Assembly (NCBI RefSeq): GCF_002082015.1
Contig: NZ_CP015109.1
Coordinates: forward strand, 1,056,001-1,120,000
Length of the DNA: 64,000 nt
Reading direction: 5' to 3'
Origin: Sporosarcina ureae
GTDB taxonomy: Bacteria; Bacillota; Bacilli; Bacillales_A; Planococcaceae
Position numbers and translations under genes: made by a program
Notes under the pieces: generated by a model
Databases searched by the model: none
The model's input: only the letters and a program-made list of their open reading frames with translations
Told to the model about the DNA's origin: nothing
In this document: positions 47,893 to 57,622 of the stretch, piece after piece
How the letters are laid out: the number at the start of each line of letters is the position of its first letter
Position numbering within the stretch: position 1 is the first letter of the stretch

Positions 47893-47899
47893 GCGAACT

Positions 47900-49882
47900 C
47901 TACCTTTCTGCTTTCAGTTCTAGTACGGTATCGCGTAATTCTGCAGCTCTTTCGAAGTCCAAAGCCTTTGCTGCGTCTTTCATTTCTTTTTCCAACTTCA
48001 CTAGCAATAAGCCTTTCTCGTCTTTCGATAGCTTCTTGCCGTTGGTCACCTTTTGCAAATACGATTCCGTTTCTTCAGCCACTTGAGTAGCACGGATCAA
48101 TTCACGTATCGGTTTGACGATCGTTGTGGGTGTGATGCCATGTTTCTCATTATAAGCTTGTTGAATTTCACGACGACGTTCCGTTTCATCGATCGCTTTC
48201 TTCATAGAGTCTGTCATTTTATCCGCGTACATGATAACGCGTCCATCCGAGTTACGTGCTGCACGTCCAATTGTCTGGATTAACGCACGTTCCGAACGCA
48301 AGAAACCTTCTTTATCTGCATCCAAAATTGTGACCAATGAAACTTCCGGTATGTCGATCCCTTCACGCAGTAAGTTGATTCCGATCAGTACGTCATATGT
48401 GCCAATACGCAATTCCCGAATAATTTCTGTCCGCTCTAATGTCTTGACGTCGGAATGTAAATATTGAACTTTAATTCCAACATCTTTTAAATAATCCGTT
48501 AAGTCTTCGGACATTTTTTTCGTCAAAGTCGTAATCAAGACACGTTCATCTCGCTCGATTCGAAGTTGAATTTCATCCAATAAATCATCAATTTGCCCTT
48601 CAATCGGACGCACTTCAATGATTGGATCAAGTAATCCTGTGGGACGTATGATCTGTTCTATCATTTCATCTGTATGCTCAATTTCATAAGGTCCTGGCGT
48701 TGCAGAAATATACATCGCCTGACGAATATGCTTTTCGAATTCTTCAAACATTAACGGGCGGTTATCCAATGCGGACGGCAAGCGGAAGCCATGTTCCACC
48801 AATACCTTTTTACGTGCTTGGTCTCCATTGTACATACCGCGAATTTGTGGCAAGGATACATGACTCTCATCTACAACGATTAAAAAGTCATCTGGGAAAT
48901 AATCCAGCAACGTATAAGGTGTTGCACCTGCTTCACGCAACGTCAAATGTCTGGAATAGTTCTCAATACCGGAACAGAAACCCATCTCTCGCATCATTTC
49001 CAAGTCGTAGCGCGTGCGTTGTTCTAAGCGCTGCGCTTCCAGTAATTTATCGTGATCACGTAAATATTTAAGCTGTTCTTCCAACTCAATCTCAATATTT
49101 TCAATTGCTTTAAGTAACTTTTCTTCGCGTGTGACGAAGTGAGATCCTGGGAATATGGCTACGTGATCACGATCACCGATGACTTCACCTGTTAACGCAT
49201 CCACTTCACGGATCCGTTCGATTTCATCACCGAAGAATTCGAGACGTATACAACGCTCGTCACGTGCCACCGGGAAGACTTCGACTACATCGCCTCTAAC
49301 ACGGAATGTACCACGCGTGAAATTGATGTCATTGCGTTCATACTGAATGTCCACTAGCGTGCGCAATAATTGATTACGCGGTATTTCCATCCCTTTGCGT
49401 AATGAAAAAACCATGTCATTGTATTCTTCTGGCGAACCGAGACCGTAAATACACGAAACAGATGCCACAATCAATACATCATTGCGTTCAAATAATGCAC
49501 TCGTTGCGGAGTGGCGAAGTTTATCAATTTCATCATTGATGGATGAATCCTTTTCAATAAAAGTATCCGTCTGCGGAACATATGCTTCCGGCTGATAAAA
49601 GTCATAGAAGCTGACAAAGTATTCTACTGCATTATCTGGGAAAAACTCTTTGAACTCGCTATATAATTGGCCTGCCAACGTTTTATTGTGGGCAATGACC
49701 AGTGTAGGTTTATTAATTTCTGTCAGTACATTAGAAACAGTAAATGTTTTACCTGTACCTGTTGCACCGAGTAATGTCTGATGTTTCTTGCCTTCTTTTA
49801 TGCCGTTAACAAGGCTGTCAATCGCTTTTGGCTGATCTCCTTGCGGCGTATATGGTGCCTGCAATTGAAATGTTTCGTTCAA
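47900..49882 (-). CDS. uvrB: Excinuclease ABC subunit B
   Basis: A 660-residue helicase-like protein. Walker [17 protein letters not shown] (about 38-53), the beta-hairpin [10 protein letters not shown]-like segment [23 protein letters not shown]-like VVDESH and [19 protein letters not shown]. The C-terminal UVR domain ([21 protein letters not shown]) contacts UvrC. UvrB verifies damage handed over by UvrA. It is first gene of uvrBA. Confidence 0.98.
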   Translation of the reverse strand: MNETFQLQAPYTPQGDQPKAIDSLVNGIKEGKKHQTLLGATGTGKTFTVSNVLTEINKPTLVIAHNKTLAGQLYSEFKEFFPDNAVEYFVSFYDFYQPEAYVPQTDTFIEKDSSINDEIDKLRHSATSALFERNDVLIVASVSCIYGLGSPEEYNDMVFSLRKGMEIPRNQLLRTLVDIQYERNDINFTRGTFRVRGDVVEVFPVARDERCIRLEFFGDEIERIREVDALTGEVIGDRDHVAIFPGSHFVTREEKLLKAIENIEIELEEQLKYLRDHDKLLEAQRLEQRTRYDLEMMREMGFCSGIENYSRHLTLREAGATPYTLLDYFPDDFLIVVDESHVSLPQIRGMYNGDQARKKVLVEHGFRLPSALDNRPLMFEEFEKHIRQAMYISATPGPYEIEHTDEMIEQIIRPTGLLDPIIEVRPIEGQIDDLLDEIQLRIERDERVLITTLTKKMSEDLTDYLKDVGIKVQYLHSDVKTLERTEIIRELRIGTYDVLIGINLLREGIDIPEVSLVTILDADKEGFLRSERALIQTIGRAARNSDGRVIMYADKMTDSMKKAIDETERRREIQQAYNEKHGITPTTIVKPIRELIRATQVAEETESYLQKVTNGKKLSKDEKGLLLVKLEKEMKDAAKALDFERAAELRDTVLELKAER

Positions 49883-49954
49883 ATGGTTCCACTCCTCTTC
49901 TTAAACACCTGTCCTTCTATTTTACCACAACTAGGGTTTTTTCTAAAGAAATAA

Positions 49955-49968
49955 CGAACGTACGTTTT
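49955..49968 (-). promoter_or_regulatory. LexA-like (SOS) box upstream of uvrB
   Basis: CGAACGTACGTTTT on plus matches the Bacillus CGAACN4GTTCG box in 8 of 10 fixed positions. It lies about 75 nt upstream of the uvrB start, where SOS control of uvrBA is known in B. subtilis. Confidence 0.6.
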
Positions 49969-50044
49969 AAGCTAACTCTCTATGTACTTTATTGTACCCT
50001 TGTACTTTGTGAAAGAAACTTGCAACTAAGACATTCCATACAAT

Positions 50045-50077
50045 AAAAAACACTGCCAGGATTTTGCCCTAGCAGTG
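50045..50077 (-). terminator. Terminator after the IDEAL-domain gene
   Basis: CACTGCTAGGG / CCTGGCAGTG-type hairpin on minus followed by TTTTTTATTG, 12 nt after the stop. Confidence 0.85.
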
Positions 50078-50089
50078 CCTATGGAAATA

Positions 50090-50356
50090 TTATTTTGTTT
50101 TAAGTTTGTATCCATGTTCTTGTGAAATGTCTAGTAATTGCTGTGTATACAGGTCGAATGCTTCTTTGTCATTTTGATCTAGCGCATCGTCAATCAACAA
50201 CATGATTCGCGATTGTGTTTGTTCCCAATGAATGTGTTGTAGAAACAGATCCCAATAGATTTCGTTCAGCAGCTTTTCCGCTTGGAGAGAAGTGCTATTG
50301 TTACCTACCGCTTTCAAAAATTCAGCATATGAGTTGTTATTATTCATCTCTCTCAC
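50090..50356 (-). CDS. IDEAL-domain protein
   Basis: An 88-residue protein (85 if the ATG at 50347 is used). The C-terminal half, LLIDDALDQNDKEAFDLYTQ, fits the IDEAL domain, a short helical module named for its residues and found in Bacillales proteins near competence regulators. The N-terminal half is helical (AEFLKAVGNN, AEKLLNEIYWDLFLQHI). Function unknown. It has its own terminator; the 200 nt upstream (50357-50564) contain no recognised feature. Confidence 0.85.
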   Translation of the reverse strand: MREMNNNNSYAEFLKAVGNNSTSLQAEKLLNEIYWDLFLQHIHWEQTQSRIMLLIDDALDQNDKEAFDLYTQQLLDISQEHGYKLKTK

Positions 50357-50564
50357 CCCTGATACCTTTTAGTAATTATATATGCAATAGAATAGGAATT
50401 GCAACCATTATTTTAACTATTCGAACTTTTTAATTACTTCAATACGATTAGCACGCTGTTTACTAGGTACATATATTCAGATAATTCTGTCACGGATTTG
50501 ATTCTTTACTTCAGAAACATTGACTCTTTTACTCACACTATTTTATCTTACCTATTGTCTACCA

Positions 50565-51776
50565 TCATATATCTTTCATTTGCTCTTTAGTTAATCGGAT
50601 TGTCGCTTCACCTACAATGAGTGCAACAGCCGCAATCAAGACGGGGGTAACACTTAATCCGTACAATGGTAATGCTGCCAGTAATAGAATGATTGCTTGT
50701 AGCCAAATCAATTTTCTGACTAACAAACGCACCGCTTTGATTTGCGATTTTTCTTGTTCTTCAGGAAATAGCTGATCCATAGTGAACTCGACGCCGCCTT
50801 CAAGTGCCAATATCAATTGAACAGCAGTTGCAAACGCCAATGCTCCTACAAAGATGAACGACACAATCGGTAATGGTATTAAAAACGCACCCAACGCAGA
50901 TAGCGCCGTTAATCTAACCCACAACCAAAACGTATCATCTGTACGGATAAATGTCCGAACGATTAAGTAATTTTGCACATCTTTACGCTTGAACGTAGAA
51001 CGTTTCATGGCAATCTTTAACCAGCTGCGCTTACTCACAGATCCAACTAGATGGGGTACTTCCGTGAAGTAATTTGCAAATCGATAGAAACGCATCATAC
51101 GATTTTGTTCCAATTCAATAAATTGCTCGTAGGGGAACGGAAATTGTTCCGCTTTTTTATCCCAAAACTTCGAATAGAGCATCGCGATCAGTATTCCAAT
51201 AAAGATTGCCGCTGGACTCCAAGTAAGACCCAATTGAATTGTTACAAATGTTAAAACTAATCGAAGGAGACGATCCGGCCATACAAAGTCGTGATTCGCA
51301 ATACGAACATTGAATTCAGTTCCTACAAACAGCCCTTTAAACACTACGATCAGCAACATAACAAGAAGGTAGTCCGTGCCTGTTCCTACTTCCGTAGCTT
51401 TTAATAAAGGTAATGCAATAACCATAGCAATTAACGGCAAAGGCAGTTGTGAACACGTCGACCAAGTGATTGAACGTCTCATATAGCTCGGCAATTGATT
51501 TTCTAACGGTAGGAAAAACACGATATCTGCCGGCTTTAGTAACGTGGTCGGTGCCGCTTTCATTAACAACAGGGCAATGACGATGGATACGATGAAGACT
51601 GAAGGGAACGTAACAGGTACTTCTTTTAGCCATTCACTATACGCATAGCCTCCTGCCCCAATGGCAAACATGAAGACGATCGCCAAATGTCCAGTGAATA
51701 CATAGCGCATATATTTCTGTAATTCATTAACATAATGGAAGAACCGTTGTCCCCAAATATCATGCATGTTGTTCAT
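50565..51776 (-). CDS. ecsB: EcsB, ABC transporter membrane protein
   Basis: A 403-residue membrane protein with about eight helices, several of them paired. The family (EcsB) is the partner of the EcsA ATPase. In B. subtilis the Ecs transporter affects secretion, sporulation and intramembrane proteolysis by RasP. Its start overlaps the end of ecsA by 17 nt. The transported substrate is unknown. Confidence 0.93.
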   Translation of the reverse strand: MNNMHDIWGQRFFHYVNELQKYMRYVFTGHLAIVFMFAIGAGGYAYSEWLKEVPVTFPSVFIVSIVIALLLMKAAPTTLLKPADIVFFLPLENQLPSYMRRSITWSTCSQLPLPLIAMVIALPLLKATEVGTGTDYLLVMLLIVVFKGLFVGTEFNVRIANHDFVWPDRLLRLVLTFVTIQLGLTWSPAAIFIGILIAMLYSKFWDKKAEQFPFPYEQFIELEQNRMMRFYRFANYFTEVPHLVGSVSKRSWLKIAMKRSTFKRKDVQNYLIVRTFIRTDDTFWLWVRLTALSALGAFLIPLPIVSFIFVGALAFATAVQLILALEGGVEFTMDQLFPEEQEKSQIKAVRLLVRKLIWLQAIILLLAALPLYGLSVTPVLIAAVALIVGEATIRLTKEQMKDI

Positions 51777-52506
51777 GGTCGGTTTCCTCAGTCATTGCAA
51801 TATATAAATCATCTAGCGTGGCATCTGGTCGTCCGAACGCCTTGCGCAAGTCGTTCATCGTACCGTTCGCACGTACCCGGCCTTCGTGCAATAAGATAAT
51901 ACGATCGCAATACTTCTCGGCTGTTGCCAGTACGTGAGTCGACATCAAAATAGAAGCGCCTGCATCTTTTCGTTCGATAATTTGGTCGAGCAATGCACGA
52001 ATCGCCAACGGATCTAATCCGACGAATGGTTCATCGATAATATATAATTTCGGTTCTACCAAGAAGGCACACATGATCATGACTTTTTGTCGCATACCTT
52101 TAGAAAAGTGAGCTGGAAACCACTTCAAACGTTTTTCCATACGGAACTCTTTCAGCAATTGTTCAGTTCGAATTTCAAATTGCTGCTTGTCCAACCCGTA
52201 CGCCATCGCAGTCAGTTCCAAATGTTCTTGTAATGTAAGTTCTTCGTATAACACCGGTGTCTCTGGAATATAACTGAATGACTGGCGGTAATGTTCTTTG
52301 TCACTAAACGTCGCACCGTCAATCTTGATCATTCCTTCAAGCGGATTCATCACACCAATGATATGTTTGATTGTCGTACTCTTTCCTGCGCCATTCAGCC
52401 CGATTAACCCAACCAATTCTCCTTCTTCTATTTGAAATGAAAGGTCATGTAGAACAGGCTTGCGCGTATAACCACCTGTAACATGTTCTAGTTCTAGGAT
52501 TGCCAT
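51760..52506 (-). CDS. ecsA: EcsA, ABC transporter ATPase
   Basis: A 248-residue ABC ATPase: Walker A GLNGAGKSTTIKHI (about 36-49), signature FSKGMRQKVMI (about 140) and Walker B LYIIDEPFVGLD. It is divergent from hit, as in B. subtilis (hit-ecsAB). About 100 nt of divergent promoter region separate the two. Confidence 0.95.
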   Translation of the reverse strand: MAILELEHVTGGYTRKPVLHDLSFQIEEGELVGLIGLNGAGKSTTIKHIIGVMNPLEGMIKIDGATFSDKEHYRQSFSYIPETPVLYEELTLQEHLELTAMAYGLDKQQFEIRTEQLLKEFRMEKRLKWFPAHFSKGMRQKVMIMCAFLVEPKLYIIDEPFVGLDPLAIRALLDQIIERKDAGASILMSTHVLATAEKYCDRIILLHEGRVRANGTMNDLRKAFGRPDATLDDLYIAMTEETDHEQHA

Positions 52507-52627
52507 TATATTTCCCCCTATCTTCTGTTATTATTTTAGCAAAGAAATTGTAAAATTGCTTTATCCGCCTTCGTTAACTATCTGAAAATATGCTACAATA
52601 CATCCAAACATGAAAGGATGTGTAGAA

Positions 52628-53053
52628 ATGACCTCATGTATTTTCTGCAAAATTGTAGAAGGCACGATTCCAGGAGAAAAGGTATACGAAGATGATCACG
52701 TGATCGCGTTTATGGATATTATGCCTGTCACGCAAGGGCACGTACTCCTGATTCCAAAAACACATCGTGAAAATGTGTATGAATTAACAGAAGAAGAAGC
52801 TGCGAATTTATTTAAAGTGGCACCCAAAATTGCCAATGCATTAAAAGAAGAATTTCAACCGTCTGGAATGAACTTATTACAAAACAACGGATCTTTCGCT
52901 GGGCAGTCAGTCTATCATTTCCATATGCATTTAATTCCACGCTATGATAAATCAGATGGTCTGAAAGTAGAATTTCATACAAAGGTAGAGCAGTTCCCAA
53001 TGGACGTAGTATCTGAATTAGCTACCCATATTTCAAGACGCCTGCAACAATAA
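52628..53053 (+). CDS. hit: HIT family protein
   Basis: A 141-residue protein starting MTSCIFCKIVEGTIPGEKVY. ATG 52628 has AAAGGATG at good spacing; the longer frame places this ribosome site inside the gene. The HIT signature HFHMHLIPRY (HxHxH) is near residues 99-108, and CxxC at CIFC may bind zinc. HIT proteins hydrolyse nucleotide conjugates such as adenosine derivatives. It is divergent from ecsA. A non-T-rich inverted repeat GACAGAAGAGT / ACTCTTCTGTC (53070-53125) follows. Confidence 0.95.
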   Translation: MTSCIFCKIVEGTIPGEKVYEDDHVIAFMDIMPVTQGHVLLIPKTHRENVYELTEEEAANLFKVAPKIANALKEEFQPSGMNLLQNNGSFAGQSVYHFHMHLIPRYDKSDGLKVEFHTKVEQFPMDVVSELATHISRRLQQ

Positions 53054-53248
53054 CACATGGAGGGAATAGGACAGAAGAGTACTGCACTTTGCTTTATAAC
53101 TTGAAGTGATTCCGACTCTTCTGTCTACCCCTCTACCCAATTAGGACAGAAAACTTTCATTGGAATAATATTTCATTCATTTTCTTGCTCAACTGCGTAA
53201 TAACATGCTTTAATAAAATAATAACTATACAAAAGGAGTGTTCTCTAC

Positions 53249-53605
53249 ATGAAAGCGTCCACATTCTTTATTGGTCTGGCAGCAGGTGCTGTCACTTCTG
53301 CAGTAACTGTTCTATACTCTACACCTAAAGCTGGCAGTGAACTGCGTGATAGTGTCAAACATGCATCACTTGAATTGAAAGATAAGTTGAAAGATGTCAA
53401 AGGGCAAGTCGCAGATCTAAAAGACTCCGTAACGGATTTGTCGAAGGAAGCAAAAGAACTTGTACCAGAGACAGTTGAAGAAATGAAAGTTTCCGTAGCA
53501 GATTGGAAGCGCTCAACCGAACATAATAAAAAACGTTTGGAGAAAGAAATTTCTGCAATCCAAACAGCACTGGATGATCTCGAGAAATCCATTAGCACTC
53601 GCTAA
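53249..53605 (+). CDS. YtxH-domain protein (YhaH-like)
   Basis: A 118-residue protein. It has a hydrophobic start FFIGLAAGAVTSAVTVLYSTPKAGSELR, the YtxH opening, then a long charged helix with about 11-residue periodic K/D/S segments (KLKDVKGQVADLKDSVTDLS). It probably forms an amphipathic coiled coil anchored by its N-terminus. AAAGGAGTG precedes ATG 53249. The B. subtilis equivalent YhaH lies at the same place before hpr. Function unknown. Confidence 0.88.
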   Translation: MKASTFFIGLAAGAVTSAVTVLYSTPKAGSELRDSVKHASLELKDKLKDVKGQVADLKDSVTDLSKEAKELVPETVEEMKVSVADWKRSTEHNKKRLEKEISAIQTALDDLEKSISTR

Positions 53606-53644
53606 CGTATTGCCATGAAGGCATCAGTTCTTCTCCTGCTAATC

Positions 53645-53708
53645 TTTGAGTGATACCCATAGTAAAACAGCTATGACTAGCTGGATTCTATGGGCATATA
53701 CACTCAAA
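53645..53708 (+). terminator. Hairpin between the YtxH gene and hpr
   Basis: TTTGAGTG / CACTCAAA outer arms and CCCATAG / CTATGGG inner arms, with T-rich DNA beyond 53708. Probable terminator, though the T-run is not immediate. Confidence 0.5.
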
Positions 53709-53793
53709 CTGATTTATTTTATTATTCCGTCTTTTTTATTTGTTGCTTTTTTGGTATAATAAATAAAAAGACTGAAAGAAAGCAGGTGTCTCG

Positions 53794-54357
53794 ATGGCCG
53801 ATCAACATATTACACGTAAAGACGCCATGATCTTCAATCAACGCGTAGCCCAAATGTCCAAAGCATTATGGAAAGCTGTAGAGAAGGATTGGCAGCAATG
53901 GATTAAACCTTATGACCTCAATATTAACGAACATCATATTTTATGGATTGCCTATCATTTAGAAGGTGCTACAATTTCAGATATCGCGAAGTTTGGTGTA
54001 ATGCATGTCTCAACCGCCTTTAACTTTTCAAAAAAATTGGAACAACGTCAACTTCTGTACTTCTCGAAAAAAGAGGACGACCGACGCAATACATACGTGA
54101 CGGTTTCAGAAAAAGGCAAAGCATTAATCATCCAGATGAATAAAAATTACCATAAAGAAGATTACAGCGTACTTCAAGGTTCCCTTCCCATTCGCGATAT
54201 TTACGGTAAATTTCCTGAATTCCTAGAGGTCATGTCTGTATTGCGAAATATCTACGGTGACGATTTTATGGATATATTTGAACGCGGTTTCCGAAACATC
54301 GAGAAGACGTATGTCGATTCAAATGATTACTTAACAAAATTAGAAGTAGAATCTTAA
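53794..54357 (+). CDS. hpr: Hpr/ScoC, MarR-type transition-state regulator
   Basis: A 187-residue MarR-family protein. Wing-helix segments are [36 protein letters not shown] and the wing [20 protein letters not shown]. It closely follows B. subtilis Hpr (ScoC), which represses protease, sporulation and peptide-transport genes. The start ATG 53794 follows AGGTG. Located after the YtxH gene, as in B. subtilis. It may also control prsA or the ecs region; no operator was identified. Confidence 0.94.
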   Translation: MADQHITRKDAMIFNQRVAQMSKALWKAVEKDWQQWIKPYDLNINEHHILWIAYHLEGATISDIAKFGVMHVSTAFNFSKKLEQRQLLYFSKKEDDRRNTYVTVSEKGKALIIQMNKNYHKEDYSVLQGSLPIRDIYGKFPEFLEVMSVLRNIYGDDFMDIFERGFRNIEKTYVDSNDYLTKLEVES

Positions 54358-54442
54358 CGCCTGCTCTTTACACAGTTTAGTTTTTTCCTTTTGATCATAA
54401 ATTCTGCTATGATAGTACAGAAGCAGAAAGAGGAGGTCTAAA

Positions 54443-54628
54443 ATGGTTATAGCGATTACCATTCTATTTTCATTGTTCTACTTATATCAAATTAATAAAA
54501 TGACATTTGCTCTTTGCCAATCTAGAGAGATTCCAGAAGAAAAGCAGCCAAAGATTTACCGAACTGTAAACATTCTGATTACGATTCTCATTTTATCCTT
54601 ATATGTAGAAGTGTTCTTTAGCGCCTGA
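54443..54628 (+). CDS. Small two-helix membrane protein, unknown
   Basis: A 61-residue protein with a hydrophobic segment at each end (VIAITILFSLFYLYQI and ILITILILSLYVEVFF) and a polar, lysine-rich middle (ESREIPEEKQPKIYR-like). AGGAGG 6 nt before the ATG gives a strong ribosome site, supporting expression. I do not recognise a family. Both ends would lie on the same face or span together as a hairpin. Confidence 0.7.
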   Translation: MVIAITILFSLFYLYQINKMTFALCQSREIPEEKQPKIYRTVNILITILILSLYVEVFFSA

Positions 54629-54670
54629 CACTATGTATGCCCACCCCCAGTACTGGAGGCAGGGCTTTTT

Positions 54671-54772
54671 TTAATACAAGTACGCTGCACCGACGATGAT
54701 CAACAAAATGAACAACACAACAATTAAAGCAAAGCCTGATGAACCTGATCCGCCATGTGTGTAACCGCTCAT
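54671..54772 (-). CDS. YjcZ-family small sporulation protein
   Basis: A 33-residue protein: MSGYTHGGSGSSGFALIVVL, then a hydrophobic ILLIIVGAAYLY tail. The Gly/Ser-rich start and the FALIVVLFILLIIVG helix are the recognised pattern of the YjcZ/SscA family of tiny spore proteins found in Bacillales. AGGGGGTG lies 7 nt before ATG 54772. It is transcribed opposite to its neighbours and sits in the gap before prsA. Confidence 0.9.
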   Translation of the reverse strand: MSGYTHGGSGSSGFALIVVLFILLIIVGAAYLY

Positions 54773-54930
54773 GAAGGCACCCCCTTTCACATTGTATCCT
54801 ATGCGAAAGTAGAAAAAAGCGGTTGGGCAGTTTAGATGTATGGAACCTTTTTGTTTTTCATACGTTATATGGTATAGTGTTTACTTGAAGAATATACAGA
54901 ATCGATACTTAGATTAGGGGAGTTAATTAC

Positions 54931-55905
54931 ATGAAAAAGAAGATGTTAGCATTTACACTCGCAGCTTCGGTTGCAGCTTTATCCGCTTGTTCTGGTGGCG
55001 GAGATGAAAAAGTCATGACGTCTAAAGCAGGAGATGTTACGAAAGATGAGTTTTATCAAGAAATGAAAACATCTGTCGGTGAACAAGCCCTACAAATGAT
55101 CATTTTGGAAAAGGTTTTGGATGATAAGTATGACGTAGACGATAAGCAAGTTGACGCAGAATTTGATAAAAACAAAGAACAACTCGGTGAAAACTTCGAA
55201 GCATTCTTGGCTCAACAAGGTCAAACACCTGACAGCTTCAAGAAAATGATTCGTTTGAATAAATTGCAGGAAGCTGCATTGACTGACGGTGTGGAAGTTT
55301 CTGACGAAGAGTTAGACAAGCGCCTTGAAGAATCTCAAACAGAAATCAACGCTCGCCACATCTTAGTGGAAGATGAAGAGACTGCAAAAGAAGTAAAAGA
55401 GAAGTTAGACAAAGGTGAAGATTTTGCAGCTGTTGCAAAAGAATACTCTACTGATCCAGGTTCTAAAGACGAAGGTGGAGACCTTGACTGGTTCGCTTAC
55501 GGTGTAATGGTTCCCGAATTCTGGAATGCTGCATACGACCTAGAGCCAGGCAAAATCAGTGAGCCAGTCCAATCGGATAACGGCTTCCACATCATCGAAG
55601 TAAAAGAAAAACGCAAAACGGATGATGAGAAAATCACTGATGAAAAGAAAGATGAAATCCGTCATGAACTATTGATGGAAAAGGCTGACGAAAATGAGCT
55701 ATTAGCTAAAGTTTCGAAGCTAGTAAAAGAAGCAGATGTAAAAATCAAAGACGAAGATTTGAAATCAGCACTTGATTTGTTCAAGATGGAAGAGCAGCCA
55801 GCTGAAGGTGAAGCTCCGGTTGACGTAGAAGCGCCTGCGGAAGAAGCACCTGCAGAAGACGCTCCAGCTGACGATGCTGAAGTAGAAGTTGAAGAAGGTA
55901 AGTAA
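54931..55905 (+). CDS. prsA: PrsA, membrane-anchored foldase lipoprotein
   Basis: A 324-residue lipoprotein: signal AFTLAASVAALSAC with lipobox LSAC at about residues 17-20, an N-terminal chaperone domain, and a central parvulin-type PPIase domain (about 140-235, ARHILVEDEETAKEV to HIIEVKEK). A chaperone helix and an acidic Ala/Pro/Glu-rich tail (EAPAEEAPAEDAPADDAEVE) follow. PrsA folds secreted proteins outside the membrane. The tail is longer than in the B. subtilis protein. It is monocistronic with a strong terminator. Confidence 0.95.
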   Translation: MKKKMLAFTLAASVAALSACSGGGDEKVMTSKAGDVTKDEFYQEMKTSVGEQALQMIILEKVLDDKYDVDDKQVDAEFDKNKEQLGENFEAFLAQQGQTPDSFKKMIRLNKLQEAALTDGVEVSDEELDKRLEESQTEINARHILVEDEETAKEVKEKLDKGEDFAAVAKEYSTDPGSKDEGGDLDWFAYGVMVPEFWNAAYDLEPGKISEPVQSDNGFHIIEVKEKRKTDDEKITDEKKDEIRHELLMEKADENELLAKVSKLVKEADVKIKDEDLKSALDLFKMEEQPAEGEAPVDVEAPAEEAPAEDAPADDAEVEVEEGK

Positions 55906-55912
55906 TATATGA

Positions 55913-55960
55913 AAAAGGTCTGCCTTGGAAGTTTCAACTTCTAGTGGCAGACCTTTTTTT
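55913..55960 (+). terminator. prsA terminator
   Basis: AAAGGTCTGCC / GGCAGACCTTT outer stem with inner GAAG / CTTC pairs, followed by a run of seven T. Confidence 0.9.
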
Positions 55961-56159
55961 GTGTTTTCAATAGACTTTTAGTGCTCTTTAGGTCACTGTT
56001 CTGTTGTAAGTGCGTAAGTGACCATGATTACGTTTCTATTTAGCATGCCTAATAAGCGACGTGCGGTTGTGGTTCTTGCACGTGCCTTTCTTTTTCCTGT
56101 TCGTACAGGAGGTTGTGGTTTAGCTAGCAATCTAAGTGGCAAATTCTTCGTCCCCACTT

Positions 56160-56252
56160 CGGCGCTGGTGGATGGCTTTCGCGAGGAGCCAGAGACAGGA
56201 AGTGCGCCTGTCTTTGTCTCCTCGCTACGCCTACCACAGCAGGCGCCTTCGT
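56160..56252. repeat. Large imperfect hairpin 2 (yhaM-prsA gap)
   Basis: GC-rich inverted repeat with CGCGAGGAG / CTCCTCG, AGACAGG / CCTGTCT and GGTGG / CCACC type arms in a region with no gene. Same class of structure as elements 1 and 4 but with a different sequence. Base-pairing was followed by eye. Confidence 0.6.
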
Positions 56253-56369
56253 TGCGTCGTGTGTAGGGCAGTTCTTACACTTCTTTTTCATAAATAGAAG
56301 ATCAGTATCACTAAGTCACTGATTTTATTCTTGTTTGAACCACAATCAAAGTTAATACTACTCAGCAGC

Positions 56370-56466
56370 GCAGGCACAACTGCGGGGTAGGCCGTGGCCA
56401 TGAGACAACTGGCAGCCCTACCGCCAGCTGGCTCATGGCTGGAGGCAATCCCCCACGTGCCTGTGC
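56370..56466. repeat. Large imperfect hairpin 3 (yhaM-prsA gap)
   Basis: Nested inverted repeat GCAGGCAC / GTGCCTGTGC, GGCCATGAG / CTCATGGC and ACTGGC / GCCAG(C)T. Very high GC compared with the surrounding DNA. From 55961 to 56683, outside hairpins 2 and 3, no gene was recognised. The GC content and lack of coding features suggest a non-coding or mobile-element-derived stretch. Confidence 0.6.
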
Positions 56467-56683
56467 GGGTCCAGAAAGCAGACACTCGGTGACTCCAGTG
56501 CCCAACAACCAGTCGAGCAACGACCTTAACCAAGAGTGACAAAGACCCGCAGCCGCATAGTCGTTCCACCAACCGCGTTTCTTAGCCGGGTAATGTACAC
56601 CATCTGTCAGTTTATTAGCACTGTTAGAATCACAACCCTAAAAAATTCAGTACTCAACTAGAAATGCATCGTTCCACGCTAGT

Positions 56684-57622
56684 TTATTCAAACGTAGGCT
56701 TGTAGAACGAACGGTTATCCAGCGGGAATACGCGCTCGGAGAACTCGCCCGGTGTAGTCTTAGACATGACACGGTTCAGCATGTTCATCTTCGCATCGAT
56801 ATTATCGATATAATGAAGAATCTCTGCCTCCTTTAACATCGGACGCTTCGGACTGCCCCACTCCTCTTTTCCGTGGTGAGACAACACCATATGCTGAAGC
56901 AACATCACTTCTTCGCCTTCGATCTCCAGCTCTTCTGCTGCCTTGGAAATTTCATTGACCATAATCGTAATATGACCTAGTAAATTCCCTTCGATCGTGT
57001 ACTGCGTACCGACCGGCCCTGATAATTCGATCACCTTGCCGATATCATGCAAAATAATCCCCGCATACAGCAAGTCTTTATTCAACGTCGGATACAACTC
57101 CGCAATCGCTTTACCTAGCTTCAACATTGAAACTACGTGATCAAGTAAGCCAGATACGTAGTCATGATGGTTTCTTGTAGCTGCCGGATACAACACGAAG
57201 TCTTGCTGGTGCTTTTTCAGCAAATGACGAGTGACACGCTGGATTTGTGGGTTTTTCATTTCAAAGAAAAACTGCATCAATTCATCTAGCAATACTTCCT
57301 TGCTTTTTTCAGAAGACGGTACTAAATCTGCAATCGTCACGCCCTCATCCTCTTTTACAGGACGGATGGCTTTAAGTCGAAGTTGATTTTTTCCACGGTA
57401 TTCATGGATTTCTCCACCTACTTTTACAATGGTCGCCCCTTTGTATATCTGGGCTTGTTCTTCACCCGCATCCCAAAGTTTCGCTTCAAGGTCTCCACTT
57501 TTGTCTTGCAGTATCAATGTCATGAACGGACTTCCTTGCTGTGTGATGCCTTTTGTTGCCTGCTTAATCAATAAATACATGTCGACCGTTTCGCCGACTT
57601 GATAATCAAGTAATTTTTTCAT
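56684..57622 (-). CDS. yhaM: YhaM, 3'-5' exoribonuclease
   Basis: A 312-residue protein: an N-terminal OB-fold (about 10-90, [20 protein letters not shown]) and an HD domain with [15 protein letters not shown] and [11 protein letters not shown] (about 160-215), then [13 protein letters not shown]. YhaM degrades RNA and DNA from the 3' end in Firmicutes and works in RNA turnover. ATG 57622 overlaps the yhaN stop (TGATG), so it is the last gene of yhaO-yhaN-yhaM. Confidence 0.95.
   Translation of the reverse strand: MKKLLDYQVGETVDMYLLIKQATKGITQQGSPFMTLILQDKSGDLEAKLWDAGEEQAQIYKGATIVKVGGEIHEYRGKNQLRLKAIRPVKEDEGVTIADLVPSSEKSKEVLLDELMQFFFEMKNPQIQRVTRHLLKKHQQDFVLYPAATRNHHDYVSGLLDHVVSMLKLGKAIAELYPTLNKDLLYAGIILHDIGKVIELSGPVGTQYTIEGNLLGHITIMVNEISKAAEELEIEGEEVMLLQHMVLSHHGKEEWGSPKRPMLKEAEILHYIDNIDAKMNMLNRVMSKTTPGEFSERVFPLDNRSFYKPTFE

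Noticed and set aside
53070-53125. Inverted repeat after hit as a terminator
   Set aside because: The arms GACAGAAGAGT / ACTCTTCTGTC enclose a 34-nt loop and no T-run follows, so support is too weak.
56018-56572. Two frames in the gap before yhaM
   Set aside because: They cover the large hairpins, have no ribosome site and show no recognisable protein pattern.
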